64,000 nucleotides of DNA, taken from Sphaerisporangium rubeum (GTDB lineage Bacteria > Actinomycetota > Actinomycetes > Streptosporangiales > Streptosporangiaceae). Every line of letters starts with the position of its first letter. The first letter of the stretch is position 1. Of the stretch, positions 8,715 through 18,396 are shown one piece after another. The notes under the pieces were generated by a model. That model did not search any database. It was not told the origin of the DNA and was given only the letters and a program-made list of their open reading frames with translations. A program made the position numbers and the translations under genes. Location of the stretch: positions 4,146,501 through 4,210,500 of the forward strand of contig NZ_JACHIU010000001.1 of the NCBI RefSeq assembly GCF_014207705.1. Reading direction: 5' to 3'.

Positions 8715-10754
8715 GTGAACCCCGTCGTCGAGGAGGTCACCGCACGCGTCACCGCACGCAGCCGGTGGAGCCGCGCCGCCTACCTGCGGCGCGTGGAGGC
8801 CGCGGCACGCGAGGCCCGTGAGCGTGGCCCCGCGCGCACCGCGCTCGGCTGCGCCAACCTGGCCCACGGATTCGCCGCCTGCTCCCCCGCCGACAAGCTG
8901 GCGCTGCGCGGCGCGGAACGGCCCGGTGTGGCGATCGTGTCGGCGTACAACGACATGCTGTCGGCGCACCAGCCGTACGAGACCTACCCGCCGCTGCTGA
9001 AGGCGGCGGTGCGCGAGGCCGGCGGCGTGGCGCAGTTCGCCGGCGGGGTCCCCGCGATGTGCGACGGCGTCACGCAGGGCCGTCCCGGCATGGAGCTGTC
9101 GCTGTACAGCCGCGAGGTCATCGCCATGGCCACCGCGATCGCGCTGTCGCACGACATGTTCGACGCCTCGCTGCTGCTCGGTGTGTGCGACAAGATCGTG
9201 CCGGGCCTCCTGATCGGCGCGCTGCACTTCGGCCACCTGCCGGCGCTGTTCGTCCCCGCGGGGCCGATGCCGTCCGGGCTGCCGAACAAGGTCAAGGCGC
9301 GGGCCCGCCAGGCGTTCGCGGAAGGCAAGATCGGCCGCGGCGAGATGCTGGACGCCGAGGCGAAGTCCTACCACTCCCCCGGCACGTGCACCTTCTACGG
9401 CACGGCCAACTCCAACCAGGTGCTCATGGAGGTCATGGGCCTGCACCTGCCGGGCTCGACGTTCGTCAACCCCGGCACCGAACTGCGGGACGCGCTGACC
9501 GCCGCGGCGGGACGGCGTGCCGTCCAGATCACCGCGCACGGCGAGGAGTACACCCCGGTCGGCGAGGTGGTGGACGAGAAGGCCGTGGTGAACGCGGCCG
9601 TGGCGCTGCTGGCCACCGGCGGCTCCACCAACCACACCATGCACCTGGTGGCGATCGCCGCCGCGGCCGGCGTCGAACTGCTGTGGGACGACCTCGCGGC
9701 GCTGTCGGCGCATGTGCCGCTGCTGACCCGCATGTACCCCAACGGCCAGGCGGACGTGAACCACTTCGAGGCGGCCGGCGGCATGCAGGTGCTGATCGGC
9801 GACCTGCTGGACAACGGGCTGCTGCACGAGGACGTGCTGACCGTCGCGGGCCGCGGCCTCGGCCGCTACCGCGAACGTCCCACTCTCAGCGGCGGCGCGC
9901 CGGTATGGGCCGAGGCGCCGGGGGTGAGCGCCGACCTCGACGTGCTGCGGCCGGTGGCCGAGCCGTTCTCCGCCGACGGCGGCATCCACATTGTGCACGG
10001 CAACCTCGGCCGCGCGGTCAGCAAGGTGTCGGCGGTCAAGCCCGAGCACCTGGTGATCGAGGCCCCCGCCAAGGTCTTCGACGACCAGGCGGAACTGCTC
10101 GCGGCGTTCGAGGCAGGCGCACTGGACGGCCAGGACTTCGTCGCGGTGATCCGCTACCAGGGGCCGCGCGCCAACGGCATGCCGGAACTGCACAAGCTGA
10201 CGCCGCCGCTCGCGGTGCTCCTGGACCGGGGGATGAAGGTCGCGCTGGTCACCGACGGCCGCATGTCCGGCGCGTCCGGCAAGGTGCCGGCGGCCATCCA
10301 CCTGTCCCCCGAGGCGGCCGACGGCGGCCCCATCGCGCTGGTGCGCGACGGCGACCCGATCCGGCTGGACTCCGCGGCCGGCACGCTGGAACTGCTGGTG
10401 CCGGAGGCAGAGCTGGCCTCCCGCACCCCGGCGGGCCGTCCCCTGGCCGACGACGAGTGGGTGGGGACGGGACGCGAGCTTTTCACCGCGTTCCGCCGCA
10501 TGGCGGCCCCGCCGGAGCGGGGTGCCGGGGTCTTCGCGTTGAGTGGCGCGGAGACCGCGACCTTCGGCGGTCTGCCGGTGGCGCGCGACGACGCCGGCGG
10601 CATGAGCCTGCGTACCGGGGACGGGACGCGAAAGAGCCAGGCATCCGGTGACGGGACGCGCGGAGGCCGGGGATCCGGGATCGGTGCGCGGGGGGTCCTC
10701 ACGGAAGGCGCGCGGGGTCGTCGCGCGGCGGAGTTCGCGGAGGGTCGCGCGTGA
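8715..10754 (+). CDS. edd: 6-phosphogluconate dehydratase (Entner-Doudoroff)
   Basis: This enzyme dehydrates 6-phosphogluconate to 2-keto-3-deoxy-6-phosphogluconate (KDPG). It belongs to the IlvD/Edd iron-sulfur family. The usual signature segments are visible: [53 protein letters not shown] and [14 protein letters not shown], with cysteines for the iron-sulfur cluster. GTG at 8715 follows a GAGGAG site. At 679 residues it is about 60-70 longer than typical Edd. The excess is a Gly/Arg-rich C-terminal tail (from about residue 630) built of degenerate repeats (SGDGTR, TGDGTR), probably extended by local duplication. Its stop overlaps the glucokinase start (GTGA). Confidence 0.93.
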   Translation: MNPVVEEVTARVTARSRWSRAAYLRRVEAAAREARERGPARTALGCANLAHGFAACSPADKLALRGAERPGVAIVSAYNDMLSAHQPYETYPPLLKAAVREAGGVAQFAGGVPAMCDGVTQGRPGMELSLYSREVIAMATAIALSHDMFDASLLLGVCDKIVPGLLIGALHFGHLPALFVPAGPMPSGLPNKVKARARQAFAEGKIGRGEMLDAEAKSYHSPGTCTFYGTANSNQVLMEVMGLHLPGSTFVNPGTELRDALTAAAGRRAVQITAHGEEYTPVGEVVDEKAVVNAAVALLATGGSTNHTMHLVAIAAAAGVELLWDDLAALSAHVPLLTRMYPNGQADVNHFEAAGGMQVLIGDLLDNGLLHEDVLTVAGRGLGRYRERPTLSGGAPVWAEAPGVSADLDVLRPVAEPFSADGGIHIVHGNLGRAVSKVSAVKPEHLVIEAPAKVFDDQAELLAAFEAGALDGQDFVAVIRYQGPRANGMPELHKLTPPLAVLLDRGMKVALVTDGRMSGASGKVPAAIHLSPEAADGGPIALVRDGDPIRLDSAAGTLELLVPEAELASRTPAGRPLADDEWVGTGRELFTAFRRMAAPPERGAGVFALSGAETATFGGLPVARDDAGGMSLRTGDGTRKSQASGDGTRGGRGSGIGARGVLTEGARGRRAAEFAEGRA

Positions 10755-11848
10755 GCGGCATCGCGCCGCCGTCGGCGGCGGCGCCGTGGCTGGTGGCCGA
10801 CATCGGCGGGACCAACGCGCGGTTCGGGCTCGTGACGGCGCCGCAGGGACGGCCGGAGTCGGTGGCCGTGCTGCCGGTGGCGGAGTACGACGGTCTGGAC
10901 GGCGCCGTGCGCGCGTACCTGCGGACGCACAGCGGGGGCGTGCGGCCGGAGGCGGCGTGCCTGGCGATCGCCGGGCCGGTGCACCGCGACCGGTACCGGC
11001 TGACCAACGCGGGGTGGTCGGGGTCGGTGGCCGGGCTCGGCATCCCGCACGTCGAGCTGCTCAACGACTTCGAGGCCCTTGCGCTGTCGCTGCCGCGGCT
11101 GACCGGTGAGGAGGACCTCGCGTCCCTCGGCGGTCCCGTCCCGGCACCCGGCATGGTGAAGGCCGTGCTCGGGCCCGGCACGGGTCTCGGCGTGGCGGGG
11201 CTGGTGCCGGCGCGCGGGGGCTGGGTGCCGGTGCCGGGAGAAGGCGGCCACGTGTCGGCGCCGGCCGTGACCGACCTGGAGATCGAGGTGGTCCGGGCCC
11301 TGCGCTCCGACGGCATGGCGTTCGTGGACGCCGAGCACCTGCTGTCCGGGCCCGGTCTGGAGCGGCTGCGGCACGGGCTGGCGCTGGTCGAGGGGGTCGC
11401 GGTGGCGCCGCTGCCGGCCGCCGAGATCGTGGCACGGGTGGATGATTCACTATGCTCACAGACCGTTTCGGTGTTCTGTGGGCTACTGGGGAGCTTTGCG
11501 GCTAATGTCGCGTTGACGCTCGGCGCACACGGCGGGGTGTACCTCGGGGGTGGGATCGTGCCGCGGATCGTCCGGCGCATACGGGAGAGCGACTTCCGGC
11601 GCCGCTTCGAGGCCAATCTCGTGCTGTCGGGGTACCTGACCGGCATTTCCACGACGGCCATCGTGGCGAGGCAGCCCGCGCTGACCGGCGCGACGGCCTG
11701 GCTCGGCCAGAAGTTCGCCGACCAGCGGCCCGGCCCGAAGCCCGGCTACGCCGACCGTGTGGCGTCACCCGCGCCGCCGGCCGGCCCACCGTCCCCGGGG
11801 ACCGCCGGACCGGCGGCGTCCCCACGAACGAGGAGCACCGCGCAGTGA
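10751..11848 (+). CDS. glk: Glucokinase, E. coli Glk type
   Basis: ATP-dependent phosphorylation of glucose to glucose-6-phosphate. The phosphate-binding loop [12 protein letters not shown], the catalytic segment [12 protein letters not shown], the [11 protein letters not shown] loop and EGGHVS identify the non-ROK Glk family. GTG at 10751 overlaps the edd stop, and the gene end overlaps eda by GTGA, so the three genes are translationally coupled. The length of 365 residues includes a Pro-rich C-terminal extension of about 40 residues (from 330) that E. coli-type Glk lacks. Placing a glucokinase between the two ED enzymes suggests a unit that feeds glucose into the ED route. Confidence 0.9.
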   Translation: MSGIAPPSAAAPWLVADIGGTNARFGLVTAPQGRPESVAVLPVAEYDGLDGAVRAYLRTHSGGVRPEAACLAIAGPVHRDRYRLTNAGWSGSVAGLGIPHVELLNDFEALALSLPRLTGEEDLASLGGPVPAPGMVKAVLGPGTGLGVAGLVPARGGWVPVPGEGGHVSAPAVTDLEIEVVRALRSDGMAFVDAEHLLSGPGLERLRHGLALVEGVAVAPLPAAEIVARVDDSLCSQTVSVFCGLLGSFAANVALTLGAHGGVYLGGGIVPRIVRRIRESDFRRRFEANLVLSGYLTGISTTAIVARQPALTGATAWLGQKFADQRPGPKPGYADRVASPAPPAGPPSPGTAGPAASPRTRSTAQ

Positions 11849-12459
11849 GCGTTCTCGACCTGGCACCCGTCGTCCCCGTCGTCGTGGTGGAGGACGTGGC
11901 GACCGCCGTGCCGATGGCCCAGGCGCTGGTGGCGGGGGGTCTGCCTGCCATCGAGGTGACGCTGCGCACCTCCTGCGCGCTGGAGGCGGTGGCGCGGATC
12001 GCCGCCGAGGTGCCGGGTGCGGTGGTCGGCGCGGGGACCGTGCGCACCCCGGCCGAGGTCACCGCGGCGGTGGACGCGGGGGCGCGGTTCCTCGTCAGCC
12101 CCGGAGCCACCCCGGCGCTGCTCGACGCGATGGCGGGCTCCGGCGTGCCGTACCTGCCCGGCGCGGCGACCGCCTCCGAGGTGATGGCGCTCGCCGAGCG
12201 GGGCCTGACCGAGGTGAAGTTCTTCCCCGCGGTCCCGGCCGGCGGCGTGGCGTACCTGAAGGCGCTCGGCGGGCCGCTGCCCGAGGTGCGGTTCTGCCCC
12301 ACCGGGGGGATCCGGCCGCAGACCGCGCCGGAGTTCCTCGCGCTGCCGAACGTCGGCTGCGTCGGCGGCACCTGGCTCACCCCGGCCGGCGCGCTCGCCG
12401 CCGGCGACTACACCCGCATCGAGAAGCTCGCCGCCGAGGCCGCCGCGCTGCGCGGCTGA
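11845..12459 (+). CDS. eda: KDPG aldolase (2-dehydro-3-deoxyphosphogluconate aldolase)
   Basis: It splits KDPG into pyruvate and glyceraldehyde-3-phosphate, the last committed ED step. The protein has 204 residues, the normal size for class I KDPG aldolase. The Schiff-base Lys is in EVKFFPAVPAGG, the catalytic Glu in IEVTLRTS, and phosphate-binding loops are GAGTVRTP and PTGGI. GTG at 11845 is preceded by AGGAG (11831-11835) and overlaps the glk stop. It ends the edd-glk-eda operon. A zwf-type gene is not in this unit, so glucose-6-phosphate dehydrogenase must be encoded elsewhere. Confidence 0.94.
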   Translation: MSVLDLAPVVPVVVVEDVATAVPMAQALVAGGLPAIEVTLRTSCALEAVARIAAEVPGAVVGAGTVRTPAEVTAAVDAGARFLVSPGATPALLDAMAGSGVPYLPGAATASEVMALAERGLTEVKFFPAVPAGGVAYLKALGGPLPEVRFCPTGGIRPQTAPEFLALPNVGCVGGTWLTPAGALAAGDYTRIEKLAAEAAALRG

Positions 12460-12554
12460 CCCCCCTGTCCGCCTGCGGCCTTCCCTCCTCTCTCGGAAGG
12501 CGCGCGGGTGAACGCCATGAAGTCGCCGTGACCCGATCGACGTTCATGGACCTC

Positions 12555-12589
12555 GGCCCGTGGCCCGCCTCACCCGGCGGCCACGGGCC
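12555..12589. terminator. Hairpin between eda and the convergent MFS gene
   Basis: An 11-bp perfect stem (12555-12565 with 12579-12589), with further GCC/GGC pairs inside, lies at the convergent junction and overlaps the last codons of the MFS gene. There is no U-tract, as is usual in such GC-rich DNA. Confidence 0.6.
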
Positions 12590-14036
12590 CGTCCTCCTCA
12601 GCGCCGCCGGTCCTCATCGACAGCGACGGGGCCACGTCCTCCAGGGGACGGCGCTCGGCGCTCACGCCGAACAGCAGGGCCACCAGCCCGGCCACCAGCA
12701 TCAGCACCGCCGCGCCGAGGTAGCCGAGGAACAGGCGCTCGGGTTCGGGCCGGTCGCCGATCAGCGCGCCGAACACCACTGGGCCGAGCGCGCCGAACAA
12801 CTGCGCGAGCGAGAAGAACATCGCGATCACCAGGGCCCGCAGCTCCAGCGGGAACAGTTCGCTGACGGTCAGGTAGCCGGAGCTGGCCGCCGCCGAGGCG
12901 ACGAAGAACATCACCGACCACAGCAGCGTCTGGGTGGTGGCCGTGAGCAGGCCCTGGCGGAACAGGACGCTCGTCACGGCGAGCACCGCGCCGGCCGCCA
13001 GGTACGTCCCGGCGATCATGGGCCGGCGGCCCACGATGTCGAACAGCGGCCCGAGCAGCACGGGCCCCGCGAGGTTCCCCGCGGCGAACAGCAACAGGTA
13101 CAGCGACGCGTCGTGCGGGGAGACGCCGTAGAACGTGCCGAGCACCAGCACGTACGTGAAGAAGATCGAGTTGTACAGGAACGACTGGCTGATCATCAGC
13201 GTGGCGCCGAGCACGGCACGCCGGGGATAGTCACGCAGCACCACCCGCGCGATCCGCCGGTACGACGGCGTCCCGTGCGGCCGCAGCTCGACGGCCCGCG
13301 ACTGGTCCACCGGCGGCAGTTCCCGGCCGCCTTCCCGCACCGCCGCCTCGACCCGCGCCGTCTCCCGCTCGGCCTCGGCGGCGTGGCCGTGCGTCATCAG
13401 CCACCGCGGGCTCTCCGGCAGGTGCCGCCGCAGGCCCCAGATCAACAGCCCGAGTCCCGGCCCGATCAGCAGCGCCAGCCGCCACCCGAGGTCGGCCGGC
13501 AGCAGGTCGGGGTTCAGCAGGAAGTACGTCCCCGCCGTCCCGATCATGGCGCCGAGCCAGTAGGTGCCGCTCACCGTCAGGTCGACCCGGCCCCGGTAGT
13601 GCGACGGGATCAGCTCGTCGACGGCCGAGTGGACCGCCGCGTACTCGCCGCCGATCCCGGCCCCCGCGAAGAAGCGGAACACCAGCAGGAACGCCAGGCC
13701 CGGCGAGAACGCCGTGATCCCGTTCGCCACCAGGTACAGCGACAAGGTGAACAGGAACAGTTTCCTGCGGCCGAACCGGTCCGCCAGCCTCCCGAAGACC
13801 AGCGCACCGGCGACCTCCCCGACCAGGTAGACCGTGGCGGTGAGCCCCACCTCGACCGACGTCAGCCCGAGCGTGGCCCTCTGCCGCAGCACCGACCCGA
13901 TGGCGCTGGCGATGGTGATCTCCATGCCGTCCAGCACCCAGGCCACCCCGAGCGCCACCACGAGCCGCGTGTGGAACCCCGACCACGGCAAACGGTCCAG
14001 CCTCGCGGGCACCAGGCTCCGCACGACGTCCCCCAT
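12570..14036 (-). CDS. MFS transporter (sugar/metabolite-type), paralogue A
   Basis: The protein has 488 residues and about 12 membrane helices. It carries the MFS loop motif GRLADRFGRRK after helix 2, RFFAGAGIGGEYAA in helix 4, a central loop with LPESPRWL, and a mirrored DIVGRRP motif in the second half. These are features of the sugar-porter/metabolite-proton-symporter branch. The substrate is unknown. The gene is nearly collinear, essentially without gaps, with the second MFS gene at 15041-16513; most residues are identical by eye except in the central loop and tail. It may feed the neighbouring ED operon (inference). ATG at 14036. Confidence 0.88.
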   Translation of the reverse strand: MGDVVRSLVPARLDRLPWSGFHTRLVVALGVAWVLDGMEITIASAIGSVLRQRATLGLTSVEVGLTATVYLVGEVAGALVFGRLADRFGRRKLFLFTLSLYLVANGITAFSPGLAFLLVFRFFAGAGIGGEYAAVHSAVDELIPSHYRGRVDLTVSGTYWLGAMIGTAGTYFLLNPDLLPADLGWRLALLIGPGLGLLIWGLRRHLPESPRWLMTHGHAAEAERETARVEAAVREGGRELPPVDQSRAVELRPHGTPSYRRIARVVLRDYPRRAVLGATLMISQSFLYNSIFFTYVLVLGTFYGVSPHDASLYLLLFAAGNLAGPVLLGPLFDIVGRRPMIAGTYLAAGAVLAVTSVLFRQGLLTATTQTLLWSVMFFVASAAASSGYLTVSELFPLELRALVIAMFFSLAQLFGALGPVVFGALIGDRPEPERLFLGYLGAAVLMLVAGLVALLFGVSAERRPLEDVAPSLSMRTGGAEEDGPVAAG

Positions 14037-14283
14037 GCGGCGAGACGTTATCCACCGGGAGAGGCCGCCGGCCGCGCGGCGTTTTCGTGTGGCCGGAGAA
14101 ATGCCGCTCTCGTTGGTGAATCAGGAGGTCTCGGCGGGACCGGCAACGTCAATATCCACCATAATCGCGACATAACACCTTTAGGCGGTTTTTCGCAGCG
14201 CGTTTCCTTTCACGCTGGTTATCATGGAATTCCGCAGGTGATCCGCATTCAGTCCGGCTGTTCAGGCCGCCGTCCGACAGGCC

Positions 14284-15120
14284 ATGATGGAACCCGAAGT
14301 CGTCGTCGCGCTCGTCACCGGCACCACCGGGCTCATTGTCGGACTTGTCGGCGTGCCGCTCACATACGTCACCAATCTGCGTATGCGGCGGCACCACACA
14401 CGCGACCTGATGGCACGCTACCGCGACCCTTTACTGTGGGCCGTCCACGACCTGCGCAACAGGCTGCGGGTCATCCTGTATCACGGCCACCTCGCGAGGT
14501 ACGTCGCGGAGGGGTCCAGCGAGTTCCGCAGGACCTACGCGATACGCCACACGATGTTCGTGCTCGCCGAGTACCTCGGCTGGGTGGAGATCCTGCGGCG
14601 GTCCATCGGCTTCCTCGACCTCGGCGACCGCGCGAGCAACCGCAGGCTCGTCGAGCAGCTCGTCCGGGTGCGCAGGGTGCTGTGGGACCCCGAGCTCGAC
14701 CCGGGCTTCCTCGTGCCGTCCGGGCACCAGCGCGCCATCGGTGAGCTGATGCTCGTCGCCGACGACTCGGTCGCCGAGCGGGGGTGGCGCTGCATCGGGT
14801 TCGCCGAGTTCTGCGACCGGCTCGACGGCGACCCGAGATTCGGCTACTGGTTCGAACCGCTGGCGCGGCAGATCGTCGACCTGGCCGCCGAGGCCGGCGC
14901 CGATCCCGCCACTGAGGTGGGTGGCCCGCGCGTCCGACTCCTGTACTCCCGGCTGGAGGAGCTGGTCCAGCTGCTCGACCCGGACGGCGCACGGTTCCCG
15001 CTCAAGGCGGAGCGGGAACCGGGTGCGACGTCACCTGAGGTCAGCGCGTCTCCGCCGCCTGCACGTCCCGCATCGACAGCGACGGTGTCAGGTCCTCCAG
15101 AGACCGGCGCTCGGCCTTGA
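14284..15120 (+). CDS. Membrane-anchored protein of unknown function between twin MFS genes
   Basis: The protein has 278 residues. One N-terminal hydrophobic helix (about residues 6-28, VVVALVTGTTGLIVGLVGVP) is followed by basic residues (RMRRHH), so most of the protein probably lies in the cytoplasm. The soluble part is helical and rich in Arg, Leu and Trp (residues 35-245). The C-terminal 35 residues are Pro/Ser/Thr-rich and overlap the convergent MFS gene by 80 bp. ATG at 14284 or 14287 gives nearly the same protein. Upstream 14037-14283 is relatively AT-rich and probably carries its promoter. I do not recognise the family. Its place between two copies of a transporter may only reflect the duplication. 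Confidence 0.75.
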   Translation: MMEPEVVVALVTGTTGLIVGLVGVPLTYVTNLRMRRHHTRDLMARYRDPLLWAVHDLRNRLRVILYHGHLARYVAEGSSEFRRTYAIRHTMFVLAEYLGWVEILRRSIGFLDLGDRASNRRLVEQLVRVRRVLWDPELDPGFLVPSGHQRAIGELMLVADDSVAERGWRCIGFAEFCDRLDGDPRFGYWFEPLARQIVDLAAEAGADPATEVGGPRVRLLYSRLEELVQLLDPDGARFPLKAEREPGATSPEVSASPPPARPASTATVSGPPETGARP

Positions 15121-16513
15121 CGGCGAACCGCCAGGCGACGAGGCCGGCGCCGACCATGAGGGCCGCGGCGAACAGGTAGCCGTAGAACAGGCCGGTGGGG
15201 TCGGGATCGTCCTGGTCGCCGATGAGCGCGCCGAAGATCACCGGGCCGAGCGCGCCGCAGCCCTGCGCGACGGAGAAGAACACGGCGATGGCGAGGGCCC
15301 GGATCTCCAGGGGGAACAGCTCGCTGACGGTCAGGTAGCCGGAGCTCGCCGCCGCCGAGGCCACGAAGAAGATGACCGACCACAGCAGGGTCTGGGTGAA
15401 GGCGTTCAGCACCCCGAGGTGGAACAGCCAGCCGGTGATCGCCAGCAGCACGCCGGACACGATGTAGGTGCCGGAGATCATGGGCCGGCGGCCGATGGTG
15501 TCGAACAGCGGGCCGAGGACGAACGGGCCGGCCAGGTTGCCGACCGCGAACGCCAGCAGGTAGACGGAGGAGTCGCTCGCGGAGACGTCGTAGAAGGTGC
15601 CGAGCACCAGCACGTACGTGAAGAAGATCGCGTTGTAGAGGAACGACTGGCTGATCATCATGGTCAGGCCGAGGATGGTGCGGGTCGGATACTCCTTCAC
15701 CACCACCCTGATGATCTCCCGGTAGGTCGGCGACCCGTGCGGCCGCATGTGCAGCGCCTTGTCCTCCGGCACCGGCGGCAGTTCCTTGCCGCTGCCGGCG
15801 ACGTGCCGCTCGACCTCCGCGACGGCCGCCTCGGCCTCCTCGTGCCTGCCATGCATGAGCAGCCAGCGCGGGCTCTCCGGCAGGTGCCGCCGCAGCACCC
15901 AGATCGCGGCGCCGAGCACCGGGCCGATCAGCAGGCCGGCCCGCCACCCGAGGTCGACCGGCAGCAGGTCGGGGTTGAGCAGGATGTAGGTGCTCGCGGT
16001 GCCGATGATGGCGCCGAGCCAGTACGTCCCGCTGACCGCGAGGTCCACCCTGCCGCGGAACCGGGACGGGATCAGCTCGTCGATCGCCGAGTGGATGGCG
16101 GCGTACTCACCGCCGATGCCGGCCCCGGCGAAGAACCGGAACACCAGCAGGAACGCGTAGTTCGGCGAGAACGCCGTGATGCCGTTGGCGATGAGGTACA
16201 GCGCGAGCGTCAGGATGAACAGCCTGCGCCGGCCGAACCGGTCCGACAGCCGGCCGAACACCAGCGCACCCACGACCTGGCCGATCAGGTACACCGTCGC
16301 GGTGAAGCCGACCTGGACCGCCGACAGCCCCAGCGTGGCCCTTTCCTGCAGCACCGACCCGACCGCGCTGGCGATCGTGATCTCCATGCCGTCCAGCACC
16401 CAGGCGACCCCGAGGGCCACCACGAGCCTGGTGTGGAACCGCGACCACGGCAACCGGTCCAGCCGCGCCGGCACCAGTGTCCTGACCACCCCGTCGGTAT
16501 CTGTAGCAGCCAT
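15041..16513 (-). CDS. MFS transporter (sugar/metabolite-type), paralogue B
   Basis: The protein has 490 residues and is a close paralogue of the product at 12570-14036: the same LVPARLDRLPWS start, identical HTRLVVALGVAWVLDGMEIT helix 1, GRLSDRFGRRR loop and ISQSFLYN helix 7. The differences lie mainly in the central cytoplasmic loop (residues 240-275) and the C-terminal tail, which could change regulation more than substrate. ATG at 16513 has GGTGG just upstream. Same-strand twins with one divergent gene between them point to a local duplication. Confidence 0.88.
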   Translation of the reverse strand: MAATDTDGVVRTLVPARLDRLPWSRFHTRLVVALGVAWVLDGMEITIASAVGSVLQERATLGLSAVQVGFTATVYLIGQVVGALVFGRLSDRFGRRRLFILTLALYLIANGITAFSPNYAFLLVFRFFAGAGIGGEYAAIHSAIDELIPSRFRGRVDLAVSGTYWLGAIIGTASTYILLNPDLLPVDLGWRAGLLIGPVLGAAIWVLRRHLPESPRWLLMHGRHEEAEAAVAEVERHVAGSGKELPPVPEDKALHMRPHGSPTYREIIRVVVKEYPTRTILGLTMMISQSFLYNAIFFTYVLVLGTFYDVSASDSSVYLLAFAVGNLAGPFVLGPLFDTIGRRPMISGTYIVSGVLLAITGWLFHLGVLNAFTQTLLWSVIFFVASAAASSGYLTVSELFPLEIRALAIAVFFSVAQGCGALGPVIFGALIGDQDDPDPTGLFYGYLFAAALMVGAGLVAWRFAVKAERRSLEDLTPSLSMRDVQAAETR

Positions 16514-16626
16514 CCGGCCACCGCCTTCGAACCCCGGCCGCTCGCCTGTGGGCGGCCGTCCACGGCGACGCCACCTGCCCTCCGGCAGGCACTCCTAACA
16601 CGGGTGCCCGCGCGGCGTGAGAAGGG

Positions 16627-17787
16627 TCAGGCGCGCTTGGCGATCGCGGTGATCCAGGGCTGGACCAGGCGTGCGGCGAGGGGGCCGAACGCGGCGAGGA
16701 TGAGGACGTACGCGGCGGCGAGCGGGCCGAGGTCGGGGTGGGCCCCGGCGGCCACGGCCAGGCCCGCGATGACGATGTTGAACTCGCCGCGTGGGATCAG
16801 GGAGATGCCGGCCCGCGCGCGGCCCGCACGGCCGATGCCGGCGCGACGCGCGGCGTACGCGCCGGTGAGCAGCTTGGTGACCATGGAGACCAGCGCCAGG
16901 ACCACGGCGAGCCCCGCCACCGGGCCGATCTTGGTGGGGTCGGTCTGGAGGCCGAAGAACACGAAGAACACCGCGGCGAACAGGTCACGCAGCGGGGTGA
17001 GCAGCGCGCGGGCCTCCTCGGCGAGCTCACCCGACAGCGCGATGCCGACGAGGAACGCGCCGACCGCGGCGGACACCTGGAGCTGCTGCGCCACCCCGGC
17101 CACCAGCAGCGCGAGACCCACGACCTTCAGCAGCAGGACCTCGTTGTTGGGGCTGGACACGAACGCCTCGATGAACCTGCCGAAGCGCAGCGCGATCAGC
17201 AGGACGACGCTGACCGTGCCGAGCGCGATCGCGACCGTCACCGCGCCGGCCATGAGGCTCAGCCCCGCCAGCAGCGCGGTCAGCACCGGCAGGTAGATCG
17301 CCATGGTGAGGTCCTCGAACACCAGCAGGGACAGCACCACCGGGGTCTCGCGGTTACCGATCCAGCCGAGGTCGGACAGGACCTTGGCGGTGATGCCGGA
17401 GGACGTGGCGTAGGTGACGCCGGCCATCGCCACGGCCGCCACCGGGCCCCAGCCGAGCAGTAACGCGCAGATGGCGCCGGGTGCCGCGTTGAGCACCAGG
17501 TCGACCAGGCCCGCGCGCGCGTTGCCCTTGAGGCTGGTCACCAGTTCGTCGGCGTTGTACTCCAGGCCGAGGGTGAGCAGCAGCAGGATGACGCCGAGCT
17601 CGGCGCCGACGGCGGTGAACTCCTCGCTCGTCGCGAGAGGCAGGATGCCGCCGGTGCCGAACGCCAGCCCGGCCACGAGGTAGAGGGGAATGGGGGAGAT
17701 GCCGACCCGGAGCGCCAGTGCCCCGAGGATGCCGAGACCCAGAAGAACCGCGCCGAACTCGAGAAACAGTATCGCCGTGTGGTGCAA
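16627..17787 (-). CDS. khtU: CPA2-family cation:proton antiporter, KhtU-like
   Basis: The protein has 386 residues and about 11-12 hydrophobic helices, without the soluble RCK domain of KefB/KefC. It carries VGLALLVAGVAQQLQVSAAVGAFLVGIALSG-type helices of the CPA2 core and RGEFNIVIAGLA near the C-terminus. The start is TTG at 17787, nine bases after the stop of the regulatory gene. Together they match the KhtT-KhtU potassium/proton exporter pair: an antiporter plus a separate RCK_C regulator. KhtTU-type systems expel potassium under alkaline or toxic-electrophile stress. Substrate assignment rests on family knowledge. Confidence 0.85.
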   Translation of the reverse strand: MHHTAILFLEFGAVLLGLGILGALALRVGISPIPLYLVAGLAFGTGGILPLATSEEFTAVGAELGVILLLLTLGLEYNADELVTSLKGNARAGLVDLVLNAAPGAICALLLGWGPVAAVAMAGVTYATSSGITAKVLSDLGWIGNRETPVVLSLLVFEDLTMAIYLPVLTALLAGLSLMAGAVTVAIALGTVSVVLLIALRFGRFIEAFVSSPNNEVLLLKVVGLALLVAGVAQQLQVSAAVGAFLVGIALSGELAEEARALLTPLRDLFAAVFFVFFGLQTDPTKIGPVAGLAVVLALVSMVTKLLTGAYAARRAGIGRAGRARAGISLIPRGEFNIVIAGLAVAAGAHPDLGPLAAAYVLILAAFGPLAARLVQPWITAIAKRA

Positions 17788-17796
17788 CAGCCCGTC

Positions 17797-18294
17797 CTAC
17801 CCCTTGGCCAGGATCTCGGCGACCGCGGCCGTGCTCTCCGCTCCGCCGACGACCACCACGACGTCTTCGACCTCAAGGACGAAGTCGGGCCCCGGACTCG
17901 CCACCACCTGCCCGCCGCGCACCACCGCCACGATGGACGCACCGGTGCGGGTGCGCACGCGCGCGTCCCCCATGGGCCGTCCCACGTACGGCGAACCCGT
18001 CGCGATCGGCAACTGGTGGCTGACCAGCCCCTCGACCTCCCGATGGAGGTCGTTGAGCCGCTGCACGATGCGTGGCGCGCCGAGGAGCTCGGCCAGCGCG
18101 TCGGCCTCCTCGTCGTTGAGCCGCACGCTCTCGCAGGCCCGGTCCGGGTCACCCGAGTCGTAGATGACCAGATCGCGCTGCCCCGTGCGATGCGACACGA
18201 CCCCGACGCGTCGTCCGGCCCGTGTCGTGAACTCGTGCCGCAACCCGATCCCGGGCAACGCCGTCTGCTCGACCTCCACCGCACCGTCCTCCAC
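17797..18294 (-). CDS. khtT: Antiporter regulatory subunit with RCK_C (TrkA-C) domain, KhtT-like
   Basis: The protein has 165 residues. The N-terminal half (ALPGIGLRHEFTTRAGRRVGVV) is the KhtT-type domain. The C-terminal half is an RCK_C domain (about 90-165; GASIVAVVRGGQVVASPGPDFVLEVEDVVVVVGG). RCK_C domains bind small ligands, in several firmicutes c-di-AMP, and gate the partner transporter. It is the first gene of a two-gene operon with the antiporter. GTG at 18294; no strong Shine-Dalgarno sequence is seen. It diverges from the sigma-factor gene with about 100 bp between the starts. Confidence 0.85.
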   Translation of the reverse strand: MEDGAVEVEQTALPGIGLRHEFTTRAGRRVGVVSHRTGQRDLVIYDSGDPDRACESVRLNDEEADALAELLGAPRIVQRLNDLHREVEGLVSHQLPIATGSPYVGRPMGDARVRTRTGASIVAVVRGGQVVASPGPDFVLEVEDVVVVVGGAESTAAVAEILAKG

Positions 18295-18396
18295 GCCGGG
18301 AATAGCCTGTTTCCGCCCCAGACCCTACCAATCCCCGACCGCGGTCGCGCCGGTCGGCCGACAGCGGACCGCGGCCGTGGTGCAGAATCGGTTGAT

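Noticed and set aside
11757-14744. A 995-codon plus-strand open frame spanning eda, MFS and the unknown gene
   Set aside because: It runs out of frame through eda and antisense through the MFS gene; its composition is typical of a GC-rich shadow frame.
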